Shown here: positions 23,524 through 34,199 of the stretch, piece by piece | Numbering within the stretch: position 1 is the first letter of the stretch | Layout: every line of letters begins with the position of its first letter | Assembly (NCBI GenBank): GCA_029378245.1 | Contig: JARKIF010000009.1 | Coordinates: 62,001-126,000 of the forward strand | Source of the DNA: Roridomyces roridus | Taxonomy: Eukaryota > Basidiomycota > Agaricomycetes > Agaricales > Mycenaceae | DNA length: 64,000 bases | Reading direction: 5' to 3' | Program-made: the position numbers and the translations under genes | Notes under the pieces: model-generated | Told to the model about the DNA's origin: nothing | Database searches by the model: none | Seen by the model: only the letters and a program-made list of their open reading frames with translations

Positions 23524-24861
23524 ATGTCTTCCACCAAGAAACTAATCCTCGTCATAGGCGCCACAGGCGCCCAAGGGCTCGCTGTCATCGACGCACTCCT
23601 GCAGCAGCCCTCTCCGTACACCGTCCGCGCTTTGACGCGGGATCCAGAGAGCCCGCAGGCGCGCAGTTTGGCTGAGAGAGGCGTCGAGTGCGTTCAAGGT
23701 GAGTGCCTTTCTCATTATGTATCATGAAATTTAAACTGAATGCCACTCAACAGGCTCGTTCACGGACTTTGCCCTCGTAGCCAAAGCACTCGAAGGGTCG
23801 TATGGTGTGTGGGTGAACACGGACGGGCCCACGGTGGGCGAGGCACAAGAGATCGTGCGTTTACTCACTGCATTCCTTTTCCCCCTGGAATGAAACTGAA
23901 TTAGTACGCGGGGATGCGTATATTCGAAATCGCTCAACGCACCGAGGGGCTGAAGCATTACGTGTGGAGCAGTTTGCCGTATATCCTCAAGGTAGCATCA
24001 ACCTTCTGTCCCCTTTACTGTGGCTCATCCACTCTTACCAAGCTGGCGAACTTCAACCCAGAGTACAAAGTCGACCACGCGGATGCGAAAGGCAAGGTCG
24101 CTGAATGGATGAGCGTCCAGCCGTCTTCCGATGAGAAAGGTAACGGCCTTACCTGGACCATCATCACGTCGGCGCCGTACATGGAGATGCTGACCGGGGT
24201 GCGTCTGCGTCGGCATTTGAAAGATAACTCGAGAATTCAACTCCCCAGGGTGCATTCCTGCCGCTCAACATCCGGCAAGACGGGACAGTAGTCTTCGCGA
24301 CGCCGTCCGCAGATGGTCGGGTCCCGCTCATTGCGCTGAAGGACTTTGGTTGGTGGGCGCGCTGGACGTTCGATCACCCTGCGGAGGCTTCTGGTCGTAA
24401 CATCCAGATTGTCTCGGATAGGGTCACTTGGGACGAACTCGTCGAGGTATGTTGTCTGCCCATTTCTGAGATCGGAGACAAGCGAATGAATAACATGGAA
24501 CCACCAGATCTTCAAGAAAGTCACCAAACGACCAGCAGTATTCCGCCGCCTCACGATCGACGAGATGTGGGAGCACGCAGACGACAGAGTGAACAACCCG
24601 TGGTCCGTGCCTATGGCGCGCGGCGACGGCACGAACACCATCCGGGAGAATATGTCCGGATTTTGGCGGACGATGCGGGATGATGTGTTCCAGACGGATT
24701 TGGAGTGGGTGAGAAGCGTGCATCCGGAGACGATGACGGTGGAAAGGTGGATGAGAGAGACGGGGTATGAGCCTGGGGCAAGCGTTCGGACAGTGTTGAA
24801 GAACCAGATGGAGGGGAAGAATGCGTGGGGGTATGATCCGAAGTGGCTAGCCCAGCTTTGA
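23524..24861 (+). CDS. NmrA-like NAD(P)-binding protein, copy 2
   Basis: The start is M-S-S-T-K-K-L-I-L-V-I-G-A-T-G-A-Q-G at 23524; an ATG 21 nt upstream is also in frame, but the family start fits better. Exon 1 ends at 23698 and exon 2 starts at 23754. Later introns include an in-frame 51-bp one between Y-I-L-K and L-A-N-F-N-P-E-Y-K. Motifs match copies 1 and 3: G-S-Y-G-V-W-V-N-T-D, P-Y-M-E-M-L-T-G, D-F-G-W-W-A-R-W-T-F-D-H, and V-H-P-E-T-M-T-V-E-R-W-M-R-E, ending W-L-A-Q-L. It is complete and undamaged. Predicted cytosolic or nuclear NAD(P)-sensing protein; no partner or target can be inferred from the neighbours. Confidence 0.83.
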
Positions 24862-25165
24862 CCGACGAGGTGGTGAAGGACGATTCGGAGAAGATCGGAT
24901 CATGATGCCGATCACCCACTGACCGCTTCGCAATTTCAATTTTCGATGCTTTCCCTTGCCCCACCTTGCTGTTTATCGTCGTGCCATTATTTCCGCCCTT
25001 TTGTAATCTTTTCAACACATGGTCGCTCAACAGTCTCTTCAAGTTCCTGGGGACTCGGCGCCGACCACAAAGTTCACTTCAAGTTCACTTGGTTCACAGT
25101 TTTCAAGAAAGACGCCAAGTACATCATATCGTCATGCAGATTTTGTTCACTGGATTCGGTCGTTT

Positions 25166-25674
25166 TTACTGGACGTTGATTCTTGAATCAGCTCGCGTCC
25201 GGATGGAATAAGTGGACCTCCTCACCTCAAATGTTTTCCCAGCCTGACCTCCCGTGAGTCCGTTCCCTATTCCCGTCAACAGACGCCCAACGCCATAGAG
25301 AACTGCTCCAGCCACTGCAAACGGCGCCGCCACGATAATACCCACTCCCATCGCAATGTCCATCAAGATCTTGCCCCCATCCGAGCCTCCGGCCCTCGAC
25401 GTTTGAAGTCGTCCGCCCGCTTCTCCCACTTGGTGCGTTCTGCAGCATTGGGATGCGTGCGCGCGAATTCCTTCATGAGGTCGACAAGTTTCTCGGCATA
25501 GCGGGCCGCGCGCTCGGATTTCTTGTCCCCTTCGTTGACGCGGTCGAATTTACGTTTGAGTTTTTCGAATCTGGGGAGGTTGTGAGCCTTCCATTCCCCC
25601 TCGGTGTCGATGGTCGTGGAGTCTGAGGAGGAGGAGTCTGTAGAGGCTCGGCGCGTGTCGTCGTGGGTGACCAT
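25166..25674 (-). pseudogene. Small host gene with KDZ insertion in its leader and an apparent 1-nt frameshift
   Basis: The first Met (25674) opens M-V-T-H-D-D-T-R-R-A-S-T-D-S, then a charged helical region ending W-E-K-R-A-D-D-F-K-R. At about 25400 the frame must shift by one base to enter the second half (G-G-K-I-L-M-D-I-A-M-G-V-G-I-I-V-A-A-P, then a Gly-rich hydrophobic segment G-V-G-R-L-L-T-G-I-G-N). Without the shift it stops after R-M-G-A-R-S. No normal-sized intron bridges the shift. A last intron begins after K-T-F-E, and the stop codon immediately follows its acceptor at 25168-25166. The target duplication of the KDZ element lies 7-14 nt upstream of the ATG; an in-frame stop in the rejoined leader shows the insertion is outside coding sequence. 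Similar short proteins with one hydrophobic hairpin occur widely in Agaricomycetes; their function is unknown. Confidence 0.55.
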
Positions 25675-25688
25675 GCCCGAGGATTTTG

Positions 25689-25885
25689 CACCTTTGGGAC
25701 CTATATATCCCTTCAAATTAGAAGGGACAGCTGGGGGGGGTGTCCCTTCTAATTTGAAGGGATATAGCGATTTCTCCCTAGATGCAATAAAGGGCGCGAT
25801 AAATGTTGCAATAAAGTCGCAGATTCCTATGTAGAACTCACCAAGTACAAGTAGGTAGACCATGGTTGCAATAAAGTCGTGCCGG
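25689..25885. repeat. KDZ left terminal inverted repeat
   Basis: Inside the repeat, positions about 25700-25770 form a hairpin-capable palindrome: two 25-bp arms of the 'atatcccttcaaattagaag' type around a centre with 8 G residues. This is followed by three copies of a 'tgcaataaag' word. The same structure occurs in the right repeat. Confidence 0.92.
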
Positions 25886-25939
25886 TCATCAGCCATTGAT
25901 ATGCCATCATGACTTTACCCAAAAAGGAACTAAGACAAT

Positions 25940-28900
25940 CTATTCTGCAATACTCTCCCCCCGCTCCTCGGCATCAATTCCAAGGCCTGTGAGCCTGAAG
26001 AGCATTTCAGAGACTTGCTCATCATGCGCATCATCACCCTCGGCGTCTGAATCATCATCATCATCCAGGGCTTTTCCCTCCCCCTCCTCCGCTCCCGCCA
26101 GCCCAGGCTCCCTCGGCGTTTCCTCATCCACATCCATGTCTCCCTCCCCACCAGCCGCAGGCCCAGATACAGGCACAAGTGGGACTCCCGGCGTCAATGA
26201 TGCAGTACACCGGTCACCCCACTTCCGCTTCAAGGCCCAGAGCCGCATCATATGCGACTGCTCGAATCTCTCCCGCCGCATACGATACTCTTCAAGAAGC
26301 ACCGCCAACTCATGATCCGCTTCCGCCTGTTCCTCCGTCTTGCCCTCGCTCCTCCGCAGTGCCGCCTCGCGTTTACGAAGGAAAGCGCCCTCGTCCCGCA
26401 TCCAAGTAACAAAACGACGGATTTCTATATCCAATCGGTTTATCTCTTCGCGTGCGCGCTCCAGTCGAAACCAACGGTTCATCACCGAGCGATAGGCGGG
26501 GCGGGCCCAGTACTGCTGGCCAACGCCATGATGGCTGTGGCGCAGGAGGTCGAAGTCGGCAAGGAAGGCGTACTCGAGAACCTTCTCGATGTCGACGGGA
26601 TCACGGGGGGGGGGGTTACTGTAGCGGCGGCGGCATTGTATCTGGCCACCGCATTCCGCACTGCCTTGGAACGGGCTTGCAGAGACTTGGCTATGTGCTT
26701 TCTCATCTTGTAGCCTGTAGCCTCGTTCAGCAGGAAGCAAAGAAAGAGAATATTGCAGACGCACCTGTCCCCGACTGATTCATCTTCGTCAACTCAAAGA
26801 GCCGCTCCACAACCAGGAGCTCAAGCCGATCCAGAGCCCGTTGATACTCCAGCCAACGCGCCTCCTTCTGTGCAGCCTTATAGCTTGGATGCTCGACGGT
26901 CCACCGAGTAGTAATATTTAGCTCCCGCTCGAGATCTGCCAATACCGTGGCCGTGCGCTCCCTCTTCTCCAACGCATGCCTGAGGGCAATATCGGCCTTG
27001 CTCTTGCCGGGGGTGAATGCTGCAGCGTCGCTCTGTGCTTGACGAACGGCAGCTCTGCATTGAGCGACTTTGGTCCTATAGCTCAAAGATCAGATACGGC
27101 AACGACCGCTGCAAGGGAAAGACTTACGCATTGGCGCTGTCATCGTCGAGGGCTGCAACGTAGCGCGTCGCGGGCGTCTCCACCGTGGTCTTGGAGCTCT
27201 TGTACAGCTCCTGCAGATAGGCCTTCTCGTCGGCGAGCGCCTGCACAAACTCGTCCCCATCGACCACATCCTCCGCCCACATCATTCTCCGCACAATTCC
27301 CTCGTCATCCAGAATCTTGAGGGCCTGCTCATAGTTGGAGCACAAAAAGGTAGCTACAGGCGGTTGTCAGTCCTCAGACTGAAGAAAGAAACGCTCGCTT
27401 ACTCACCAAGGTTGGCATAAACATCAAAATCATCGGTGTGCTTGAAATAAGCGGTTATCTCCTGCTGGCGATGGAAACGGCTTGCGCGGCGACAGCAACC
27501 CGCCAATGCGTTGCTCCGGGAGAATCTCCGCTCGCAGCCCTCCAGATCCTCGATCCCGAGGCCCTTGACATATAATGCCAAGAAGCACACTTGGCAGAGC
27601 CGATTATGAGCATGCCCGTGGAACGCCCCGACGAGGCAGCGAAGGCGACTCTCGCGCGCCTCGGGTCCCAGCTCGCTCTTGTCGAGGGTGGTGCAAAAGT
27701 GGCACCCAATGTCATAGCCGACACCGAGATCAACACCAAAGTGCTTGAGGAGATGCTCAACAACGGCGAGGGGGTACTTCGAGCTAGAAAAAAACATCAA
27801 CGAAGGGAGAGGTCAAGTAAAAGGTAAACGCACAGCTCTCCACTCCGCAGCATGTCCACCAGCACCAACGCAAACCCGTGCCGACAAAGACAGAGAAAGA
27901 TTCCCGTCTCATCAAATATTCCCCACATTTTGGCGGTCACGTCGTTGACCATGTTCTTCCAACGCTCCTTGCACGGATTCTCCTCACCCTGCATCCAATG
28001 TCAGTATCCAGATTCGGCGGTGAGTTCCAGACGCACATTGTCATCCGTTGGTAAGACATCCGCCAGACGCTTCCGTGCCCACTCATCGACCTTGTCGCGT
28101 GGCAGATAATATCCGTCACTGGCATCTCGGTCGTCGTAACGCTCATTGGAATTCCCTGGACCATCCGCGTCTGGGCCACGCCGTAGCACTCTCTTCAATG
28201 AGTCATTGCCGTCCATTGTCACCAGCATGCTGAATATCAGCTGGTCCTCGCCCTCGAGCTTGTAGGTACACGCGGGGCAGCAGTTCTTCATACGCCAGGC
28301 AGGGCTGTCGCGACCGAGGGAACGAAGGACCTGGGTCTCTGTGCGGCGGCGTAGGTCGAGGTAGAGGTCAAACGCAATGGAGAAGTGTTGATGCATCGTT
28401 GATCGGGGAGGGACCTAATGTCGGAGTCAGTTTTCCAGTATGACGAACACAGCAGTGTGAGGAGAAACTCACCCCGTGTAAGTCGGCCAGTGTCTTGGTG
28501 AACGCGTAGATGGAAAATTGGGGGCATCGCGCATGCGATACCCTGTATAGGTCCAAAGTCGCCATTGTGAAAACAACTGAGGGTGTCCACGGTGCAGACG
28601 GAACTAGCCCAAGTCTGACCAGCGCCGCGGAAAACCCTCCGCAGCCCTTGGGAAGGACAAGGTTCTCACTGTGCTCCGCTAGAGATTTACGCATCAAGGA
28701 GGAGTTTTGAAAACCAAAAGAAACGCCACTCACTGAAAAGATCCACGACCAGAACATGCAAAAGTTCTGGGTCGTTGTCCGCTTCCTCCACAGGCTTCCC
28801 CCATGCACGGAAACTCGAGTATGCTCGGAGTATATCCGGCATTTGTGCAAGAAACGCGTTATTACGCCTTTGAGTACGATCCCTCCGCGTTCGTGTGTCT

Positions 28901-29377
28901 TTACACCGGGTTCTGGAGCAAGGTAAGTCAATGAGGCATGAAGGGGAAGCACCACTTACCGCGCGCGCTCTGTCAACTCAATGATATCCTCCAATGTATC
29001 GCCCACCTCCCCTCCAGCATGGCTGATCAGAGCCTGTTCCGTCCCATTCAACACACTGTCGACTGCGTTGACTCCAGGAAAGTTGGCTGGGTTGAGGGTG
29101 TTGTCGGCTGCCAGCTCTTGGAGTGCCTGAAGATTCTGATGGTTCGTCACGGACATAACTGGGCAGGAATCGCAAGAATCAGGCAAAGCCATAGGGCAGA
29201 ATCTTTGTACTCACCCTCCCAAGTCTCCCGTCGTGTTATGGCACGAGCATCTTGATACTCTTCCATGGCACGGGCTCCCATCCGAACCTTCTTGGCAGGT
29301 GGAACCACACACGGGTCCTCTGTTGTTGTGACCGACATGAGCTGCCATTTCCGGGCACGATTCTTGCTTCTGTGCAT
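25940..29377 (-). pseudogene. KDZ transposase (nearly complete; one-base frameshift in a C tract)
   Basis: Transposase of the Kyakuja-Dileera-Zisupton superfamily, about ten exons from M-H-R-S-K-N-R-A-R-K (29377). Family blocks appear in order: V-R-L-G-L-V-P-S-A-P-W-T-P-S-V; R-C-P-Q-F-S-I; the Cys cluster C-C-P-A-C-T-Y-K-L-E-G-E; M-D-G-N-D-S-L-K-R; Y-D-I-G-C-H-F; F-H-G-H-A-H-N-R-L-C-Q; E-G-C-E-R-R-F-S-R-S-N-A-L-A. The Asp of M-D-G-N, the Asp of Y-D-I-G-C and the Glu of E-G-C-E-R are the likely DDE-type catalytic set. The C-terminal coiled/acidic region (L-E-Y-A-F-L-A-D-F-D-L-L and following) is in another frame: the run of 11 C (26605-26615) would need 12 (or 9) to keep frame. Either the gene is dead by one base or the homopolymer is misread. 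Confidence 0.88.
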
Positions 29378-29618
29378 GAGGACAGAGGGTGTTGGATTTA
29401 AAGGAAGGAGGGCTGAGATTGAGGAAGGAGGGAGGAGGAGGAGAAATGCGGCAATGAGATACGAGGATGATCGAGGACGGGAGCCGTCCAAAAACACGGG
29501 AGCGTGATCAAACAAGTCACGTCGAGACACGGCAGCAATTTACGTAAACCTCTTTGTTGCCGTCGCCAATCTCTCTTTCTTTCCTTCGTCTTGCTGGCAG
29601 TTGTCGGGCGTCGTTCTC
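29378..29618. promoter_or_regulatory. Shared divergent promoter of transposase and dioxygenase
   Basis: 241 bp separate the transposase ATG (minus) from the putative dioxygenase ATG (plus), so both may be driven from one region. The sequence is rich in 'gaggaagg/ggaggagg' purine runs. No classical TATA box is obvious. Confidence 0.4.
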
Positions 29619-31559
29619 ATGGACGGTAAGTCGAATTTCAATTGTCATGCAATGGAATCCGAACTTGGAACCCGGCGCACGCCGCAAAGAGCTCCCTCAC
29701 GGAACTTGGCGCTGGCACTCTTTCTCCCTTCGTATTCCACATACTGACTATCCAAGTTTTAGGCTTACTCCAGCTTCCAAGGCGTCGTCTCCGTTCCAAG
29801 AAGGAGTACTCACCTTTTGACCTGGCTCTTGGGCTTGCCATTCAGCCTGCCGTCTACTTTGATGCGGAGGAACAGCTGAGGGTGTTTCTGGAAGAGCAGC
29901 AGACGAACGGGACCTTGGACGAGCCCGAGGATATCATCGTCCCCGCCCTGTCCTCGCTTACTCTCAACGGTGCGTCGCTGCTCTCTCCGTCTCTGTCACG
30001 AATTGACGCGGTCTTAATAGTCCCTGACATTCCTTTGGCCGACCCGCAGTCATCCATTCCCGTGGCACCAAACACTACGTCGGGTGTATCTGCCGCTGTC
30101 CATCGCAAGCAGAAATACAATGTCAAACGCGCTCAGCGTCGCCAAGGCGCGTCGACCTCAGCAGCCAGCCACACCCCCCCTCGGGATCGCCTCAAGAAAG
30201 CCTCCTCCGCTACAGCACGGGAGAAGATTAAATCCAAGGTCAAACGTGACCATGAACGTCGCCTCAACCCCGCCTCCCCCACCAACCCCAAACTCAAGCA
30301 CGTACATCTGAAAAGAGCACGCGAGGCCACGTCATCGCCTATACACGTCGCTGTGGATGCCAACGACCTTCCACACTCCAAGCCTGGGTGGATTGGGGTC
30401 CGGCGAGGGCAGGACGTCAACCTTTGGGAGTACGAGGACGAGCTGAGCGAGCTCAGCGTCGGTGACTCGGGAATGGGGCCCTGTATATACACCCAAGCGC
30501 AGGTCGATGCGTTGGTGGGCAAACCTGGGTTCAGATACATACCTTGGCTTGGATGGTGAGCCCTCCTCCCCCTCCTTCAGCCGCCGGAGCTCACCATTGC
30601 ACCAGGCTCACTATACCTATTGTCGACTCGAAGAGAAGAATCATTGCGCTTCTGGGCGGGGAACCTCGGGATAAAGAACGGTGGAAGCTCGTTGTTGATG
30701 GTGCCGCAAAGGAGATGGAGCAGCGCGAGGAACGCATTCATCTTTCTGCTCGGGAGTATCAGCACCGCAGGGCGCAGGAGGAATATGCGGCTTTGACACG
30801 CGGGCCGTCCTTTGGGACTGGTCAAACAGTACGTCCCTCCTCTCTACCATTCCCTGCCTTCTCATTTCATTCCTGCAGGACCCGGGCGATCTGCACACCA
30901 ATGTGGCAAACACCGCCGTCACCGACAAGCTCATGCACCACAAGTTCTTCCTCGACATTGTGGGATTCACCATGCGTGCGTACGATTTGCATACACATAT
31001 ATTCTCATCTCCTGACATACACGTAGTACTCATGTCTATCTACGCCCCACGTCTCTTTGCACGATATCAGAAGTGCAAGGACGATCTTCTCGCCTGGAAG
31101 CAACTGAGATGGAATTTCGACTGCAGCGTGTTGGCGGCTTGCACGTGGAACTTTGGGCGTGCGGTCACTCGTCCACACCGCGACTTTGGGAACTTGGCTC
31201 CGGGATGGTGCCCTGTCACGGCGCTTGGCGACTACAACCCCGACCTCGGCGGCCACATCATCCTATGGGAACTCCGTCTCATCATCCGCTTTCCCCCAGG
31301 CTCCACCATCTTCATCCCATCCGCGATCATCACCCATTCCAATACCCCCATCCAGCCGCACGAGAAACGCCACTCCTTTACACAATTCACGTCCGGTGCC
31401 TTATTCCGCTGGGTTGCAAATGGGAATAGGACGGATGACGACTTCCTCGCAACTGCGTCGCCAGAGGAGAAGGCGCAGAGAGACCAGGCGGCTGGAACTC
31501 GGTGGGAGGATGGACTCGGTTTTTTTTTCGACCTTGGACGAATTGGAATTACTCTATAA
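29619..31559 (+). CDS. TET/JBP-like 2-oxoglutarate/Fe(II) dioxygenase
   Basis: Predicted DNA-base oxygenase of the fungal TET/JBP family, whose members oxidise 5-methylcytosine or thymine-type bases using Fe(II) and 2-oxoglutarate. A five-exon model (29619-29625, 29757-30555, 30606-30828, 30879-30975, 31027-31559) closes to 552 residues; the first 7-nt exon and 131-bp intron are the weakest part. The catalytic core is C-terminal: W-N-F-G-R-A-V-T-R-P-H-R-D-F-G-N (H-x-D, metal), A-L-G-D-Y-N-P-D-L-G-G-H, I-T-H-S-N (distal metal His), and R-H-S-F-T-Q-F (the Arg expected to hold 2-oxoglutarate). The N-terminal third is basic and disordered (K-V-K-R-D-H-E-R-R), which could help DNA contact. All core residues are present, so activity is plausible. 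Confidence 0.88.
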
Positions 31560-31993
31560 AACTCAGTAGATACAGTAGATAAATACCCTATGTCTTCTTG
31601 ACGTGCGCAATAGAATTTGCCTCCACATTACCGTCTGGAATCCACGAAGAAGAGTGTCAGTTACTTACCACGCGTGTCACTGACTTACCACATTCGGCGG
31701 GGATTCTTTTTATCTAGGTTAACACCACAGATCTCTACCCCATCTGGCGCTTCAGGCTGCTTGGTACAGACCCTCTGGGGGTATTTGAATTTTTTCTCTA
31801 ATTAATGGAGCATTCTGTGGTCGAAAATTTACTTGGTCTGGATTCACATCCGAATCGAGTCTCAGATTTCTACTGCTGACCACCATCCTCTCTCTTGACT
31901 CCCTTGCTCAAAGCCACTACATCGACGATTCACCACTCTGTGGCTCAACCACTCTCTCTCTCCAACGCTCCTAGCTCTCACCATCTGCACAAA

Positions 31994-32629
31994 ATGAAAA
32001 TGCCACCCAAGGCGCGAGTACCCGCTGCCCAACGCCAAGCCACATATCGACTGAAGTGCATCTCCCTCGCATTTCACTCTCTGCTCTGACACCCTCCAAG
32101 CCATTTGGAACAGGAACTTGCTCGTGGTCGAACTCACGCTGCCCGACGCCGTGCCAAGTCCAAGAGTAGCCCGACCTTGGATGCTGTCGCCAAAATCCAG
32201 GCCAACCAGTACGCTGCGGGTTACAGGGCCACCAATCGTGCGCGGCTGGCTCAGAAGGAGATGCTACGGCGCTGCCAGTGCGTCTCCTTGTCTTTCTCTT
32301 TCTCCACGCCCTCTCATTTATTCTACAGGAAAACTATCGACAAAATAGGCTATGACGCATGGCTAGATACTTGGCAGAGACGACACCCTGGCCAGACCCC
32401 ACCTTGCGAGCGTGGTGACACCCAATCACCTCCATCCATGCTCCCCCCCAACAACGATGACGAGGTCCATGACGTTGAGCTCGAGGAGCTCGTTCAGAGC
32501 AAGCGGCGCAAGAGGGCACAACGGTGCAACGAGTTGGAGGAGTTGGAAACAGCGTGGCAGGAAGTTGAGTGGGCACAGCAGCTGGACGAACTGGAGGCGG
32601 CAGGGGCGGGGTCGGAGTCGGGTGTCTGA
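31994..32629 (+). CDS. Basic small cargo protein of the KDZ element
   Basis: Three exons: 31994-32055, 32101-32277, 32329-32629 (introns 45 and 51 bp). The N-terminus is strongly basic (H-A-A-R-R-R-A-K-S-K), followed by Q-Y-A-A-G-Y-R-A-T-N-R-A-R-L and then Y-D-A-W-L-D-T-W-Q-R-R-H-P. The C-terminal half is acidic and helical (E-L-E-E-L-E-T-A-W-Q-E-V-E-W). The pattern of a basic region plus coiled-coil suggests a nucleic-acid-binding accessory protein. Similar Arg/Asn-rich proteins are common in mushroom genomes, but I know of no proven function. The second splice site was chosen to keep one open frame; an alternative acceptor at 32113 would give a different frame. Confidence 0.6.
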
Positions 32630-32894
32630 TGCCAATCAGCGTGCCGCCACTCTACTCATTTCTTGGTGTAGTTACCTCGCAATAAACGTTGCAATAAACG
32701 CCGCTGTCCTTCCATTAGAGTCTTCCAGCCACTGCCAGCAGGAACGCGAACAATGTCCTTGGAAATGAGGCCAGTTCCATGGGTACGTGATTTCCAGAAG
32801 CGGTGGCGGCGGATGTCTCATATAAACAACTCTTCTCCTCCCTTCATCTCGCCGTCTTTTCGCTCCACTCTTTTCGCCCCCACTCTCCTGCAAC

Positions 32895-34155
32895 ATGCCA
32901 CATCTCGGTGACGAAGCCAACGACATCTACTACAGCGGTGCAAAGCCCTCCAAGGTTATCTGCACCCCCCAGTTCTACCAATCGGAGGGATACAAGCCCA
33001 AGCGCGACCCCCTTTATCTTGTCGGCGAAGGAGAGTTTCGCGGGATCTTCACCGACAAGTATGTTACTTTGGTAACTGTATTTTGCATGCACTCACCGTT
33101 CTCGCAGTGTTCTCGCTCGGGAACAGACCGACCACTACCCCAACTCCCAGCTCCGCGTCTGCAAAACATTGGTCGGTCCCCAGGGTGCCAAGATTGTATG
33201 GATCGACCTTTGCCTCAAATACCACAGCCTTGGCTGCCCTGACCCGGACGCGGCCGGGTTCCCCGAGGGCTTCACCTCGTCCTCTCCCCTCCCCCAATGG
33301 GCGTCCCTCTATCCCAACGTCAAGCCCACGGACCCTTCCAACCTCACGCCGTCTGTCTCCTACGACTAGACTTGCCAGTCGACTGCCTCCTCGCCCTGCC
33401 CCTCGTTGATTGACACCCCCGTATCTGACGACGGTGATGATGGGCGCTATGACCAGCGCTATTCCAAGCTTGCTGCTGGATACGAGCAACGCTATGCCGC
33501 TGCCATGGCTTCGTCGGGCAAGGACATCCCAGAGCTTGGGTCCATGCGCGCCGTCTACGATGCCAAGGACATCAAGGAGCTCTCCTCGATGCTCTCCACC
33601 TTGCCCTCTCCCAGCCGCCAGTCGCCCACATGTGGGGAGATCTCCAGCAACATCTCCTCGCAGCTGTCTGCGATGTCCTCCCGCTCCACCTCTCGCGCCC
33701 ACTCTCGGTCCTCCTCCGGCAGTTCTTCCTTCTCCAGCGTCTCCATCCCTGAGATGTCTGACGACATGTTTGCGATGTTGTCGCAGGGCACCGTTGTCGA
33801 CCCTGCCTCCTCGCAGGCCACCGTCGTTGCCCATGCCTCCTCGCAGGCCCAACTGACTTCGGTTCTGCCTGCCGTGGGCTACGAGGCCATCAGCCCCCTC
33901 CTTGGTGACGCTGATCCCACCGAGGCCGAGCTCTCCGCGGTGCGCACACGCCTCAACCTCCACAGCGTGCCCCACCCCGACTCGCCTCTCCTCTATGCCG
34001 TCGGCGGTATACGTGGTCGCCTCTTTGAGAACGAGAGAGACGCTGCCGCCGCTGCCTCGCGCCGGGGCATGTTTGCCCCAACTATCGTATTCCACAACCA
34101 TCACGATAAACTCCTCGACTTCACATTTTGGGGGGCGGGTGAAGGCAGTGTCTAG
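32895..34155 (+). pseudogene. KDZ cargo protein interrupted by an in-frame TAG
   Basis: Exon 1 is 32895-33058 (M-P-H-L-G-D-E-A-N-D-I-Y-Y-S-G) and exon 2 starts at 33108. The frame meets TAG at 33367-33369 just after S-V-S-Y-D, yet the same frame stays open and protein-like to 34155 (Ser-rich middle, then Y-E-A-I-S-P-L-L-G-D). The simplest reading is a nonsense mutation splitting a protein of about 400 residues. The N-terminal part (L-Y-L-V-G-E-G-E-F-R-G-I-F-T-D, then S-Q-L-R-V-C-K-T-L, then A-K-I-V-W) has the spacing of the RNase H1 N-terminal/viroplasmin-like fold (PF01693), which binds RNA-DNA hybrids. That assignment is inference from pattern only. Confidence 0.6.
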
Positions 34156-34199
34156 TCGGTGAGGAGGGGGCGGGCTTTCTTGGTGTTTTTTCTTTCTTT

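Noticed and set aside
25363..25896. 177-aa ORF running from the KDZ TIR into the host gene
   Set aside because: The first ~70 codons are transposon terminal repeat; the fusion is a by-product of insertion, though it could matter for expression.
33064..34104. 346-aa ORF on the minus strand, Gly/Arg-rich
   Set aside because: Antisense shadow of the plus-strand cargo gene at 32895-34155, which has an intron with good signals and a sensible protein.
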